IMG/VR virus record: IMGVR_UViG_3300042554_001953
Span: 1-20,073 of that record
Source: a virus
Reading direction: 5' to 3' (one strand)
DNA: 20,073 nucleotides
The notes below the pieces were generated by a model, which made no database searches, was not told the DNA's origin, and was given only the letters and a program-made list of their open reading frames with translations. How positions within the stretch are numbered: the stretch's first letter is position 1; the number at the start of each line of letters is the position of its first letter. This document shows positions 12,273 to 18,774 of the stretch, one piece after another. Both the position numbers and the translations under genes were made by a program.

Positions 12273-12705
12273 CACTTTTATTCCTACAACTATCACAAAG
12301 AGTAGTTATCCATCCACCTTTATTTGGTTTACCAGAGTTACCACAAACTTCACAAACTTTGTAACTATATTCTTCTGCCATACCAATAACACCTTCTACA
12401 TAATTATCGCCACCAGTAAAGTAGACTCGTAATCCACCATACTTTTCTTTAACTTGATCAAACTTGACAGGGAAATACTCTAGTTCTTCTTTGATTCTTT
12501 CTGGTTGATCCGCTAAAATTCTTTTTTTGTCCTCTATATTTTTTTCGTGTTGAAATATACGCCAGCAAAGGGAGGACAACAATTCATACCAGCCATTTCC
12601 GACCTCGCATCCCCAACTCATGCACGATTCCATAGGAGATTTAGTCCTATTAATAAATATTTGTGGATATTTTTCAAATAGTTTATCTTGAAGTTCTTGA
12701 TCCAT
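12256..12705 (-). CDS. Hypothetical phage protein with C-terminal zinc motif, 149 aa
   Basis: Begins MDQELQDKLFEKYPQIF; contains ESCMSWGCEVGNGWYELLSS (26-45), QVKEKYGGLRVYFTGG (about 84-99) and a C-terminal CEVCGNSGKPNKGGWITTLC with a further CDSC, a CxxC...CxxC zinc ribbon. The combination FEKYP...GWY-L...VKEKYGGLR...YK-CE-CG is a widespread tailed-phage hypothetical family in my memory (unverified). Starts one base after the upstream TAA. Function unknown. Confidence 0.85.
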   Translation of the reverse strand: MDQELQDKLFEKYPQIFINRTKSPMESCMSWGCEVGNGWYELLSSLCWRIFQHEKNIEDKKRILADQPERIKEELEYFPVKFDQVKEKYGGLRVYFTGGDNYVEGVIGMAEEYSYKVCEVCGNSGKPNKGGWITTLCDSCRNKSDGSNS

Positions 12706-13425
12706 TTAGCACCATATATCTTGTCTGATTGTAATAAGTTTAATAAGCATATCAGTATCTTCTTGATGATATTTTGTTTCTAGTTCATCAATTTTATCGA
12801 AAGTTTCGGCTCTATTATGCTCGTCATACAAAGAGTGAGGGTCAAGTCGATTGGGGCGAGTTTCTGTCCACCACAAATACAACTCTTTAATAGTCATAGC
12901 GGTAATGGCTTGTGGGGTTGGTTTGTTGTAGTCAGGATCGTCCTCATTTATACCATAGTCACTTCCAAAAGTCAACCCAATAGCCCAATCAAGATGATCT
13001 AATCCGGCTTGCTTACAGCGACCATTTTTAAACTTGTAGTCTCTATCCTTATAATCCTTCATGGTATGGGAGATTTCAGTCTCAACATAATCGACAAGTT
13101 CATTAAAAAGACCATGAAGAATTTTGGTATCAAACTCATAATAGTGACCCGGTTTAAGTCCGGTCTTAATAAGATGAGTCTTATCTATCCAACGATTTCG
13201 TACATAAACTTCAATATTATGATAAACATCATATGGAAAATACGCAATATTTTGTAGAGTTTTCAATCCATTTTCCGCCAGATAATATCTCAATGGATGC
13301 TTTCTTTTAGCATCTTCGTGCCAAACGTCCCATTCTTTCCACCCCAAAGCAAAGGGCTTTTTGCTGCCACGAATAATATCAGCAACTTTAGAAGAATTCC
13401 AATGATTCCATCTGCTACGATACAT
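12706..13425 (-). CDS. Conserved hypothetical phage protein, 239 aa
   Basis: The largest unknown gene in the window. Conserved-looking parts: SKVADIIRGSKKPFALGWKE (12-31), KHPLRYYLAENGLKTLQNIA (42-61), YVRNRWIDKTHLIKTGLKPG, LLHG-like FDTKILHGLFNELVDYVE, and AGLDHLDWAIGL; the end reads DTDMLIKLITIRQDIW. It resembles a recurrent tailed-phage protein of unknown role, from memory. No catalytic motif is clear. Helix-rich and soluble. Overlaps the upstream gene by 11 nt. Confidence 0.87.
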   Translation of the reverse strand: MYRSRWNHWNSSKVADIIRGSKKPFALGWKEWDVWHEDAKRKHPLRYYLAENGLKTLQNIAYFPYDVYHNIEVYVRNRWIDKTHLIKTGLKPGHYYEFDTKILHGLFNELVDYVETEISHTMKDYKDRDYKFKNGRCKQAGLDHLDWAIGLTFGSDYGINEDDPDYNKPTPQAITAMTIKELYLWWTETRPNRLDPHSLYDEHNRAETFDKIDELETKYHQEDTDMLIKLITIRQDIWC

Positions 13426-13828
13426 CTTTCACCATTTGTCCATTACGAATAGTATAAACTGTTACATTTCCACCATGCCTGATATAGTCTCGTCCACCAT
13501 CAATCATATTACCATTATCGAAACTTTTATAATCGTGATGATATTGACTATACTGTAGATTTCCATCATCATCTTCTACCAACCCAAAAGAGAAATCTTC
13601 TATACCATCAGCGTTAAAAATAATATAAGAACCATCTTCATAATTAACCGCTATGCCAAAATATCTGTTACCAAATGTTGGATGAGGAGAGTTCCTATAG
13701 AAAATATCCACAGGACGATCACTAGCATTATAGTCTGTTGTACAAACATAACTGATAGGAACATTGTCCTTCTCTGAATAATGCTCAATAACTTTATCCG
13801 TATTAGTAACTGGAAAATGTTTAATCAT
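13415..13828 (-). CDS. Hypothetical beta-rich acidic protein, 137 aa
   Basis: Reads RYFGIAVNYEDGSYIIFNAD, then FSFGLVEDDDGNLQYSQYHH and RHGGNVTVYTIRNGQ, with many short acidic and aromatic strands. Soluble. ATGA junction with the upstream gene and an 11-nt overlap with the downstream one. No family recognised. Confidence 0.78.
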   Translation of the reverse strand: MIKHFPVTNTDKVIEHYSEKDNVPISYVCTTDYNASDRPVDIFYRNSPHPTFGNRYFGIAVNYEDGSYIIFNADGIEDFSFGLVEDDDGNLQYSQYHHDYKSFDNGNMIDGGRDYIRHGGNVTVYTIRNGQMVKDVS

Positions 13829-14043
13829 CGTCTATTAACCTTTCTGGCAGGATCACGCCTTTTTGGTTTGTTATAATGAGTAACACGAACAGTTTTTTCA
13901 AAAGTATATGGATACATATTATTGATTCTCATTTCTGGAATTAGATAAGCATCAGATGGAAGTTTAGTTTCAGAATATCCAAAACTTTCCACAAACCAAC
14001 CAATACTACCTAAAGTATTTTTAATCCAGTTATACTCACCCAT
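13825..14043 (-). CDS. Hypothetical protein with basic C-terminus, 72 aa
   Basis: Start taken at ATG 14043 (MGEYNWIKNTLGSIGWFVES), seven codons inside a GTG-started frame; it overlaps the upstream stop by 8 nt. The C-terminus is basic (HYNKPKRRDPARKVNRR). No domain recognised. Confidence 0.72.
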   Translation of the reverse strand: MGEYNWIKNTLGSIGWFVESFGYSETKLPSDAYLIPEMRINNMYPYTFEKTVRVTHYNKPKRRDPARKVNRR

Positions 14044-14518
14044 ACTGTGTCCACTTTCTTTCACTGATAATATCCTTAAACTTTTCCCCAGCAGGAGTTA
14101 ATTGTACCATACCATCAACACAAAAGATACAACCATCCTTGTCGCCGGGGTTATCATACCTATCGCCATCTTCTTCGTTATAGTGGTCAAAATAAAGAGT
14201 CAATCCAGTGTTTTTGTTAAAGGAATTCTTCAGATTAATCACAAGTTTTTCATATTCTTGAAAAATATCCTCAACAATTTCTTCTGCCATCAATCCAAGT
14301 CTAATAACAGGCTTAGACTTATCATCAAGCACAGCGTCAAACAAAGCATCTTTAATTTGGTCAGGGTCATCCCATGCCAACCATTGACCAACACTCCCCC
14401 AACCAACATTCTTAAAATACTTGGCTTGTTCAATAGATTTAATTTCATTAGGACAAATTTTCTTCAAGTTCTTATATTCAATAACAAAACTCCCAACAGC
14501 AAAACTACCCATGCCCAT
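14036..14518 (-). CDS. Hypothetical protein, 160 aa
   Basis: Good SD (GGAGAA) before ATG 14518. Reads MGMGSFAVGSFVIEYKNLKK, then YFKNVGWGSVGQWLAWDDPD, a helical EEIVEDIFQEYEKLVINL, the strand TGLTLYFDHYNEEDGDRYD and DGCIFCVDGMVQLTP. Acidic and soluble. No family that I can name; it may carry a metal-binding cysteine pair (CIFC). In the P6 operon. Confidence 0.8.
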   Translation of the reverse strand: MGMGSFAVGSFVIEYKNLKKICPNEIKSIEQAKYFKNVGWGSVGQWLAWDDPDQIKDALFDAVLDDKSKPVIRLGLMAEEIVEDIFQEYEKLVINLKNSFNKNTGLTLYFDHYNEEDGDRYDNPGDKDGCIFCVDGMVQLTPAGEKFKDIISERKWTQYG

Positions 14519-14535
14519 AGTTTATTCTCCAAATA

Positions 14536-14724
14536 TTAAGAATGAGTTTTAACTCGTCGCTTAACAAGACTCTCAAGAATACTCAAATACTTTTGAGCAT
14601 CTTCCTTACTATCAAACTGTGTCACAATAGCCTGACCATCACTCTTAGGCAGCAAAATAGGCTCGCCATTCTTGGTTACAATAAACTTGCTATTCTTCTG
14701 CACAACATCATAAATCTTAGTCAT
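14536..14724 (-). CDS. Hypothetical protein, 62 aa
   Basis: MTKIYDVVQKNSKFIVTKNG, then EDAQKYLSILESLVKRRVK: strands followed by one helix, a common tiny phage fold. SD GGAGAA lies within the C-terminal codons of the upstream gene (HGEY), and the start overlaps its stop as TAATG. Confidence 0.78.
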   Translation of the reverse strand: MTKIYDVVQKNSKFIVTKNGEPILLPKSDGQAIVTQFDSKEDAQKYLSILESLVKRRVKTHS

Positions 14725-14936
14725 TAATATTCTCCATGAGTAAAGGTAAGGTATTCATCAATATCAATTTGAAAATCATCAGTCTCGCCCAAAACTACAG
14801 CAGCATGGTACAGGATATGATCCCTGGGATCGTTACCATCTTGGATAAATTCTTGATAACTAATCTGTTCAGAGTCGCTATCAAAAATATACCTTGCACA
14901 TTCTGTTGCAGCAGAAGGGTAGTCTACAATTTTCAT
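14724..14936 (-). CDS. Hypothetical acidic protein, 70 aa
   Basis: MKIVDYPSAATECARYIFDS, then helix-like EQISYQEFIQDGNDPRDH and VVLGETDDFQIDIDEYLTF. Very acidic. Its last codons GGA GAA form the SD of the next gene. ATGA overlap upstream; SD AAGGTGG. Function unknown. Confidence 0.78.
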   Translation of the reverse strand: MKIVDYPSAATECARYIFDSDSEQISYQEFIQDGNDPRDHILYHAAVVLGETDDFQIDIDEYLTFTHGEY

Positions 14937-15229
14937 ACTGCCACCTTATAGTAACGCTCACAGCGACTAATAAAAGATGGAAGCATTTTACGCAAATTAT
15001 GAGGAATATTATCAAGAGAATGATAGTCTGTGTCAAATGTTGCTCGTCCAAGAGCAATCTTCAGACCCATATTTTTACTAAACTTATCTTCTTTACGACA
15101 TTGAGCATATCCGATATTAAAATCCCCTCTGTCGCCAACCTTTACGGCAACCAAAACTCCACGGGGATTCCCCTTCTTATCTCGACTATAACTAATAAGT
15201 GTAGACGATGGAACAGTAACAGTATTCAC
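14933..15229 (-). CDS. Conserved hypothetical phage protein, 98 aa (GTG start)
   Basis: Start chosen at GTG 15229: it overlaps the upstream TGA as GTGA and has AAGGAG eight bases upstream. A TTG seven codons earlier is less convincing. Reads SYSRDKKGNPRGVLVAVKVG, then GYAQCRKEDKFSKNMGLKIA and GRATF. The SRDK.GNP.G..VAV...G.A.C.K.D.F....G..IA.GRA pattern is familiar from many phages as a protein of unknown role (unverified). Confidence 0.83.
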   Translation of the reverse strand: MNTVTVPSSTLISYSRDKKGNPRGVLVAVKVGDRGDFNIGYAQCRKEDKFSKNMGLKIALGRATFDTDYHSLDNIPHNLRKMLPSFISRCERYYKVAV

Positions 15230-15465
15230 TGAATATTCTCCTTTTTCCAATTTCTGTTAGAGTTAAGAAAGTTCATAATATAATTTGCCGCATTAGAAGC
15301 ATTGTCACCCATTTCATAATGAGCGTTGGAAATGGTTTTAATAGTCCATTTCTCATCATCACTTAATTGTTGGTCGCTTTCAATATCTCCATATTCCATG
15401 CTAATATAATCAGCAACAGCATAGAGATATTCCTGAAAAGACGAATATCGTGATTGATTACTCAT
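15226..15465 (-). CDS. Hypothetical protein, 79 aa (YIxMEY family)
   Basis: First gene after promoter P6, with SD AAGGA. Reads SSFQEYLYAVADYISMEYGD, then an acidic stretch and HYEMGDNASNAANYIMNFLN. It looks paralogous to the 72-aa protein at 10994; the 91-aa protein at 17980 (VVEYIHREYG) may be a third, more distant member. Its final codons supply the SD for the next gene. Function unknown. Confidence 0.82.
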   Translation of the reverse strand: MSNQSRYSSFQEYLYAVADYISMEYGDIESDQQLSDDEKWTIKTISNAHYEMGDNASNAANYIMNFLNSNRNWKKENIQ

Positions 15466-15490
15466 AACGAATCCTTGGTGATACGGTTGT

Positions 15491-15518
15491 ATTCTACCAT
15501 GTTATCGGCACTTGTCAA
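15491..15518 (-). promoter_or_regulatory. Promoter P6 for the 24-gene operon
   Basis: Minus strand TTGACA (15518-15513), 16-nt spacer with GCCGATA, extended TGG before TAGAAT (15496-15491). The end of the ASCH gene (LDKCR and its TAA) runs through the -35 and the spacer. Start predicted near 15484. Confidence 0.88.
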
Positions 15519-15951
15519 GAGGTACTTTGCAGTTTTTGGTAAATACAATTCCTTTTTTCTTTGGGGCTGGAATATGATGATCAAATTTTTTAATATCGCT
15601 TACTACCCATCCATATTTGGGTTTATCTGGATTCCAACTATAAAATTCATCTAGTTCTTCTACTTTATGTCTATTATAATCATCTATCCAAGATTGTTTG
15701 TCTGGATACTGAAAACTGTGACTAAAAGTAATTGTTCCTATAATATGAGATTTGAATCGGCCATATTTTCCCGGCGTTTCAATCAGTGCTAGTTCAACCC
15801 CCTCATACTTTTTAGGAAGCGGATACGAGCGTGTTTCAACACTTTTATCGCCATTAATTAAAAGAGTTGACCAAGGAATCTGAATATTTAAACCGGCCTT
15901 AAATGTCATTTCGGTGTATTTTATATCGAGTAAATGTTTGTCGTAGAGCAT
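15502..15951 (-). CDS. ASCH-domain protein, 149 aa
   Basis: ASCH is a PUA-like fold thought to bind RNA or nucleic-acid bases. Signatures here: IQIPWSTLLINGDKSVETRSYP (23-44; P26-W27, G34, K36, E39, R41), GVELALIET (51-59), IIGTITFSHSF (70-80) and YGWVVSDI (113-120). The ATG at 15951 has little SD and the P7 start leaves a leader of only about 8 nt. An internal ATG at residue 15 (MTFKAGLNIQIPW), nearer the domain edge, is an alternative. A role in translation or modified-base recognition is inference. Monocistronic. Confidence 0.86.
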   Translation of the reverse strand: MLYDKHLLDIKYTEMTFKAGLNIQIPWSTLLINGDKSVETRSYPLPKKYEGVELALIETPGKYGRFKSHIIGTITFSHSFQYPDKQSWIDDYNRHKVEELDEFYSWNPDKPKYGWVVSDIKKFDHHIPAPKKKGIVFTKNCKVPLDKCR

Positions 15952-15965
15952 TTATAACCAATCGC

Positions 15966-15994
15966 ATTATACCAGAAGCCTGTGGGTTTGTCAA
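15966..15994 (-). promoter_or_regulatory. Promoter P7 for the ASCH gene
   Basis: Minus strand TTGACA (15994-15989), 17-nt spacer, extended TGG before TATAAT (15971-15966). This spacer lacks CCGAT. Start predicted near 15959, 8 nt before the ASCH ATG. It points away from the plus-strand HNH gene at 16041. Confidence 0.9.
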
Positions 15995-16040
15995 CTACGA
16001 CTGACATTCCTATGGGCTTTCTGTTTTTTAGGATAGTTCT

Positions 16041-16628
16041 ATGATTATTATAGTCAAAAAATGTTCAAAATGTCAAGAACATAAAATATTAGATAGTTTT
16101 TATAATGATAAAATGAATGTATTTGGTAAAAGCAGTTCTTGTAAAATATGTTCTGATAAAACTTGTAAAAAATATTATGTTAAAAATAAAGAAAAAATTA
16201 AAACATATCAAAAACAATATCATCAAGTCAATAAAGCCGTTATTAGAAATAAAGCCCGAAAACAAGCAAATAAATATAAAAAAGATAGAAGAAAAACCGA
16301 TATATACTATAAGTTAACAGAAAATTTAAGACATAGAGTTTGGAATTGTCTTAAACTAAAACACGGTTCTAAAAATCAGAAAACTATGGACTTAGTAGGT
16401 TGTTCGCCAGATCAATTAAAAACTTATTTAGAAAAAAAATTTACTGACGGTATGACTTGGGATAACTATGGTTTTTATGGATGGCATATAGATCACATTA
16501 TTCCTTGCGATAGTTTTGATCTAACCGATCCCTCCCAACAAAAAATTTGTTTTCATTATACAAATTTACAACCATTATGGGCAAAAGATAATTTTCAAAA
16601 AGGTAATAAAATTATTAATCAACTATAA
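16041..16628 (+). CDS. HNH endonuclease, only plus-strand gene
   Basis: 195 aa. An N-terminal zinc ribbon (C8-x2-C11, C34-x2-C37), a long lysine-rich linker (residues 41-88) and a C-terminal HNH core: GWHIDHIIPCDSFDL (147-161), with H149, D151 and H152, then NLQPLWAKDN (175-184) and KGNKI. These are the usual HNH (beta-beta-metal) residues of homing nucleases. SD AGGA lies before the ATG. It is inserted between two leftward operons, is convergent with the lipoprotein gene by a 14-nt overlap, and has no clear promoter of its own. Confidence 0.92.
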   Translation: MIIIVKKCSKCQEHKILDSFYNDKMNVFGKSSSCKICSDKTCKKYYVKNKEKIKTYQKQYHQVNKAVIRNKARKQANKYKKDRRKTDIYYKLTENLRHRVWNCLKLKHGSKNQKTMDLVGCSPDQLKTYLEKKFTDGMTWDNYGFYGWHIDHIIPCDSFDLTDPSQQKICFHYTNLQPLWAKDNFQKGNKIINQL

Positions 16629-16854
16629 TATTCATGGTATGAGTTTCTGAAACTCCAAATCCATTTTTACAACTAAACTTTAGAGTCACAGTATTTCCAG
16701 ATACATTGGTATCAAATTCATGAAAACTAAGAGTATCTGGATAATTTACCATATTTCGTACTCTTGCTTTAGCCACAAGAATTTTATCAATACTACTATT
16801 AGTCTCACAACCAAAAGTAAAAATAGACAATAGAATAACAAATATATACTTCAT
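16615..16854 (-). CDS. Putative lipoprotein, 79 aa
   Basis: Start chosen at ATG 16854 (MKYIFVILLSIFTFGCETNSS) because it has GGAAAA upstream and gives a clean signal peptide; the longer frame to 16896 would not. Lipobox TFGC with Cys16 acylated, then a soluble part IDKILVAKARVRNMVNYPDT and SGNTVTLKFSCKNGFGVSET. The F at -2 is less usual. It would be a periplasmic or outer-membrane lipoprotein and may affect superinfection, by inference. Last gene of the P8 operon. Confidence 0.75.
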   Translation of the reverse strand: MKYIFVILLSIFTFGCETNSSIDKILVAKARVRNMVNYPDTLSFHEFDTNVSGNTVTLKFSCKNGFGVSETHTMNIIVD

Positions 16855-16855
16855 A

Positions 16856-17041
16856 TTAGTTTTCCAAAAATTTAGTAATAAAATCAGCCAAACCACTTAA
16901 TTCTTCTCTGGTAAATCTAAACTTCATACTATCCCATGAAATACTATTACTAATTACCATTTCAACAACATGATTTTGCTTTTCAAGATCAAATCGAAAA
17001 ACATCGGCTTTATAAAAGTCTTTTAGAATAATATCGTTCAT
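16856..17041 (-). CDS. Hypothetical protein, 61 aa (LADFI family)
   Basis: Ends FRFTREELSGLADFITKFLE, which aligns by eye with the end of the 64-aa protein at 18580 (NKDELLKLADFIYKTIGEK), so the two look paralogous. A short strand-rich N-terminus precedes the helix. ATGA junction upstream. Function unknown. Confidence 0.78.
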   Translation of the reverse strand: MNDIILKDFYKADVFRFDLEKQNHVVEMVISNSISWDSMKFRFTREELSGLADFITKFLEN

Positions 17042-17163
17042 TTAGTTACCTCAATATGCCATCTGTCACCATGAAGTTCAGCAACAACACCCATATTCAA
17101 CTTAACAAGTTCGGCCACAATTTCAGCCAACCTTTGGGTTTCATTAAGATAAAGATAAATCAT
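17038..17163 (-). CDS. Small protein, 41 aa
   Basis: MIYLYLNETQRLAEIVAELV then KLNMGVVAELHGDRWHIEVTK: a helix and a strand. ATGA overlaps at both ends, and the SD GGAGAG lies in the upstream gene's last codons. Function unknown. Confidence 0.68.
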   Translation of the reverse strand: MIYLYLNETQRLAEIVAELVKLNMGVVAELHGDRWHIEVTK

Positions 17164-17318
17164 TCAATCTCTCCTTCTGCATCATCAATATACCAATCAT
17201 ATTCACCATCTCTAGCAAATCCTTTTAGATCACTACTAAGACTATCAATAGCAAAGTCTGCTTCTGGACTATTGGCGTCTTTAATTTCTGGAAAATCAAA
17301 TACTACAAAAACTTTCAT
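17160..17318 (-). CDS. Small acidic protein, 52 aa
   Basis: MKVFVVFDFPEIKDANSPEA followed by a helical DFAIDSLSSDLKGFARDG and WYIDDAEGEIE. Resembles a tiny phage family with an MKVFIVFDFP-like start (memory, unverified). SD GGAGAATTC lies in the upstream C-terminal codons; TAATG junction upstream and ATGA downstream. Confidence 0.72.
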   Translation of the reverse strand: MKVFVVFDFPEIKDANSPEADFAIDSLSSDLKGFARDGEYDWYIDDAEGEIE

Positions 17319-17488
17319 TATGAATTCTCCACAAAACTATTATCAAAACTCTGGAAAAGACCATCAACTTGATCCAAAGTCCAAGGATAATTAGGACTAT
17401 TATCTTCATAATGCTTGATATGTTCACCCAAACATTCAAGAGCGTCCAAAATCATTTCCATATCATGTTTTTCAATATAGTAATTCAT
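17318..17488 (-). CDS. Small protein, 56 aa
   Basis: First gene after promoter P8, with SD GGAGGA about five bases before ATG. MNYYIEKHDMEMILDALECL, then HYEDNSPNYPWTLDQVDGLF, a helical small protein. Function unknown. Confidence 0.74.
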   Translation of the reverse strand: MNYYIEKHDMEMILDALECLGEHIKHYEDNSPNYPWTLDQVDGLFQSFDNSFVENS

Positions 17489-17508
17489 TTTTCCTCCGTT
17501 GTGCTACC

Positions 17509-17537
17509 AGTATACAACACTTATCGGCATTTGTCAA
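17509..17537 (-). promoter_or_regulatory. Promoter P8 for the five-gene lipoprotein operon
   Basis: Minus strand TTGACA (17537-17532), 17-nt spacer with GCCGATA, TATACT (17514-17509). The -35 is the centre of a perfect 7-bp inverted repeat GCATTTG-A-CAAATGC, which could be an operator. Start near 17502. The preceding gene's TAG stop is 4 nt upstream of the -35. Confidence 0.9.
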
Positions 17538-17540
17538 ATG

Positions 17541-17711
17541 CTACTTAACCCATTCGTCATAGCCATAATTCATAGCATCCTCAATAGTCTTATCGGGATT
17601 ATTCTTCATGTATTTTAGAGCAAATAATACAACCTCTGAAACAAGACCGTATTTATCAGCGTCCCTAATAAAAACATCCACAATATCAAATTCATTATTA
17701 ATATTCGTCAT
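17541..17711 (-). CDS. Small helical protein, 56 aa
   Basis: DIVDVFIRDADKYGLVSEVV, then LKYMKNNPDKTIEDAMNYGY and DEWVK. The DADKYGL..EVV..ALK.MK.NP...IE.AM..GY.EW pattern is familiar as a very small phage family of unknown function (unverified). Overlaps the upstream gene by 14 nt. Last gene of the P9 operon. Confidence 0.78.
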   Translation of the reverse strand: MTNINNEFDIVDVFIRDADKYGLVSEVVLFALKYMKNNPDKTIEDAMNYGYDEWVK

Positions 17712-17976
17712 TGGTAGCCTTTTGCAAATCTCTTGACAAAGTTTGGGACGCTTCTCTTACAGTAGGAAGCCAATAAATATCGTAGATTTCATTCCATGTT
17801 GGAAAAGTATAAAAAGGATCACCCTCATTGATACAATTCCCCTCACTATCATAAATATCATAAAAGGATACTTTTCGTTGGTCATAATCCTCTACAGAAT
17901 CATAACAAGCATAAACATTATAATAGCCAAAACTAATAGAACTATCATAAATATACTTAGCAGCCCACTCTGTCAT
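17698..17976 (-). CDS. Hypothetical protein, 92 aa
   Basis: Aromatic, acidic and Tyr-rich: AAKYIYDSSISFGYYNVYAC, then YDQRKVSFYDIYDSEGNCIN and FPTWNEIYDIYWLPTVREAS. Soluble, beta-rich. SD GGAGAA is formed by the final codons of the upstream gene. Function unknown. Confidence 0.78.
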   Translation of the reverse strand: MTEWAAKYIYDSSISFGYYNVYACYDSVEDYDQRKVSFYDIYDSEGNCINEGDPFYTFPTWNEIYDIYWLPTVREASQTLSRDLQKATNDEY

Positions 17977-17979
17977 TTT

Positions 17980-18255
17980 TTATTCTCCAAATTTTAGATT
18001 CCACTCATCTTTAGTAATATTATACAAACTATCATACATGGCATTTACCACCATACGAGAAATATTACCTATGCTATCTGATGTTTGACTTGCAAAAGTT
18101 GTAATTAACAAATGAAAATAGTGTTTATCAATAGGGGCCAATTGAATAAGCAAAGACCCACTTTTGGTCTTGTTAAAGTGAAAGTCTTTCCCATACTCTC
18201 TATGGATATATTCAACTACTTTCAAGTGACGCTGTTTATATTCTGATTTGGTCAT
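17980..18255 (-). CDS. Hypothetical protein, 91 aa
   Basis: MTKSEYKQRHLKVVEYIHRE, then GKDFHFNKTKSGSLLIQLAP, HLLITTFASQTSDSIGNISR and VVNAMYDSLYN. Its VVEYIHREYGK and NISRMVVNAM resemble the YIxMEY family at 10994 and 15226, but only loosely. Weak SD. Function unknown. Confidence 0.75.
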   Translation of the reverse strand: MTKSEYKQRHLKVVEYIHREYGKDFHFNKTKSGSLLIQLAPIDKHYFHLLITTFASQTSDSIGNISRMVVNAMYDSLYNITKDEWNLKFGE

Positions 18256-18263
18256 AGTTTTAT

Positions 18264-18353
18264 CTAAAAAAGATCACCATAACCATTCCACCAATCATAA
18301 ATTCTGATACTGGCAAAATATCCCAAAAACATAAATAGAACTAATGCGAGCAT
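18264..18353 (-). CDS. Tiny membrane protein, 29 aa
   Basis: MLALVLFMFLGYFASIRIYD followed by WWNGYGDLF. One hydrophobic helix, then an aromatic tail. The start overlaps the upstream stop as TAATG and the stop TAG precedes the next gene by 8 nt, matching the local packing. The SD is weak (GGATTA). Microprotein, plausible but unproven. Confidence 0.55.
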   Translation of the reverse strand: MLALVLFMFLGYFASIRIYDWWNGYGDLF

Positions 18354-18580
18354 TATGCTAATCCTTCAATAAAATCCATATCCAGATTGAGTTCATCCCA
18401 ATCTGCCTGAGTAACATTTCCCACTACCAAATAGTTGTCATCTTTAGAATAGTCTTGATTTCTATCATACTTAATATAAAAACCCTCAGACTCATCAGAC
18501 TTCATCTGATTAAGATCAATAACTATTTCGTTAGCCTCTTTATATCCGCTAACATTACTAAAACATTGTATAAGAGTCAT
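18353..18580 (-). CDS. Hypothetical acidic protein, 75 aa
   Basis: MTLIQCFSNVSGYKEANEIV, then FYIKYDRNQDYSKDDNYLVV and QADWDELNLDMDFIEGLA. SD GGAGAA in the upstream C-terminal codons and a TAATG junction. Function unknown. Confidence 0.78.
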   Translation of the reverse strand: MTLIQCFSNVSGYKEANEIVIDLNQMKSDESEGFYIKYDRNQDYSKDDNYLVVGNVTQADWDELNLDMDFIEGLA

Positions 18581-18774
18581 TATTTTTCTCCAATAGTTTT
18601 ATAAATAAAATCGGCTAGTTTTAATAGTTCATCTTTATTACATGGTGCATAAACAAATTTACTGCTAATAATTATCTCATAAGGATGGTTTTTTAATTTA
18701 TCGTTATTTCGTGGGTAATCTTTACTAATATGAACAAGAAAATGATCCCCATGAAAAGTATCTAATTCTTTCAT
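18580..18774 (-). CDS. Hypothetical protein, 64 aa (LADFI family)
   Basis: FHGDHFLVHISKDYPRNNDK, then PYEIIISSKFVYAPCNKDEL and LKLADFIYKTIGEK. The final helix aligns with the 61-aa protein at 16856. Its GGA GAA codons serve as SD for the next gene. ATGA overlap upstream. Confidence 0.78.
   Translation of the reverse strand: MKELDTFHGDHFLVHISKDYPRNNDKLKNHPYEIIISSKFVYAPCNKDELLKLADFIYKTIGEK

Noticed and set aside
14102-14539. Long plus-strand frame of 145 codons opposite the 160-aa gene
   Set aside because: It is antisense to a well-supported gene with SD and junctions, has an Ile/Asn-rich shadow-like composition and no SD.
15250-15250. Upstream TTG/GTG starts at 15250, 14064, 11659 and 19346
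   Set aside because: Each would overlap the preceding gene and lacks the better-placed SD or junction of the downstream start that was chosen.
15974-16032. Plus-strand inverted repeat AGAAGCC ... GGGCTTTCT followed by TTTTTT, terminator-like
   Set aside because: The loop is very long and no rightward gene precedes it; it overlaps P7 and the HNH leader, so it is probably chance.
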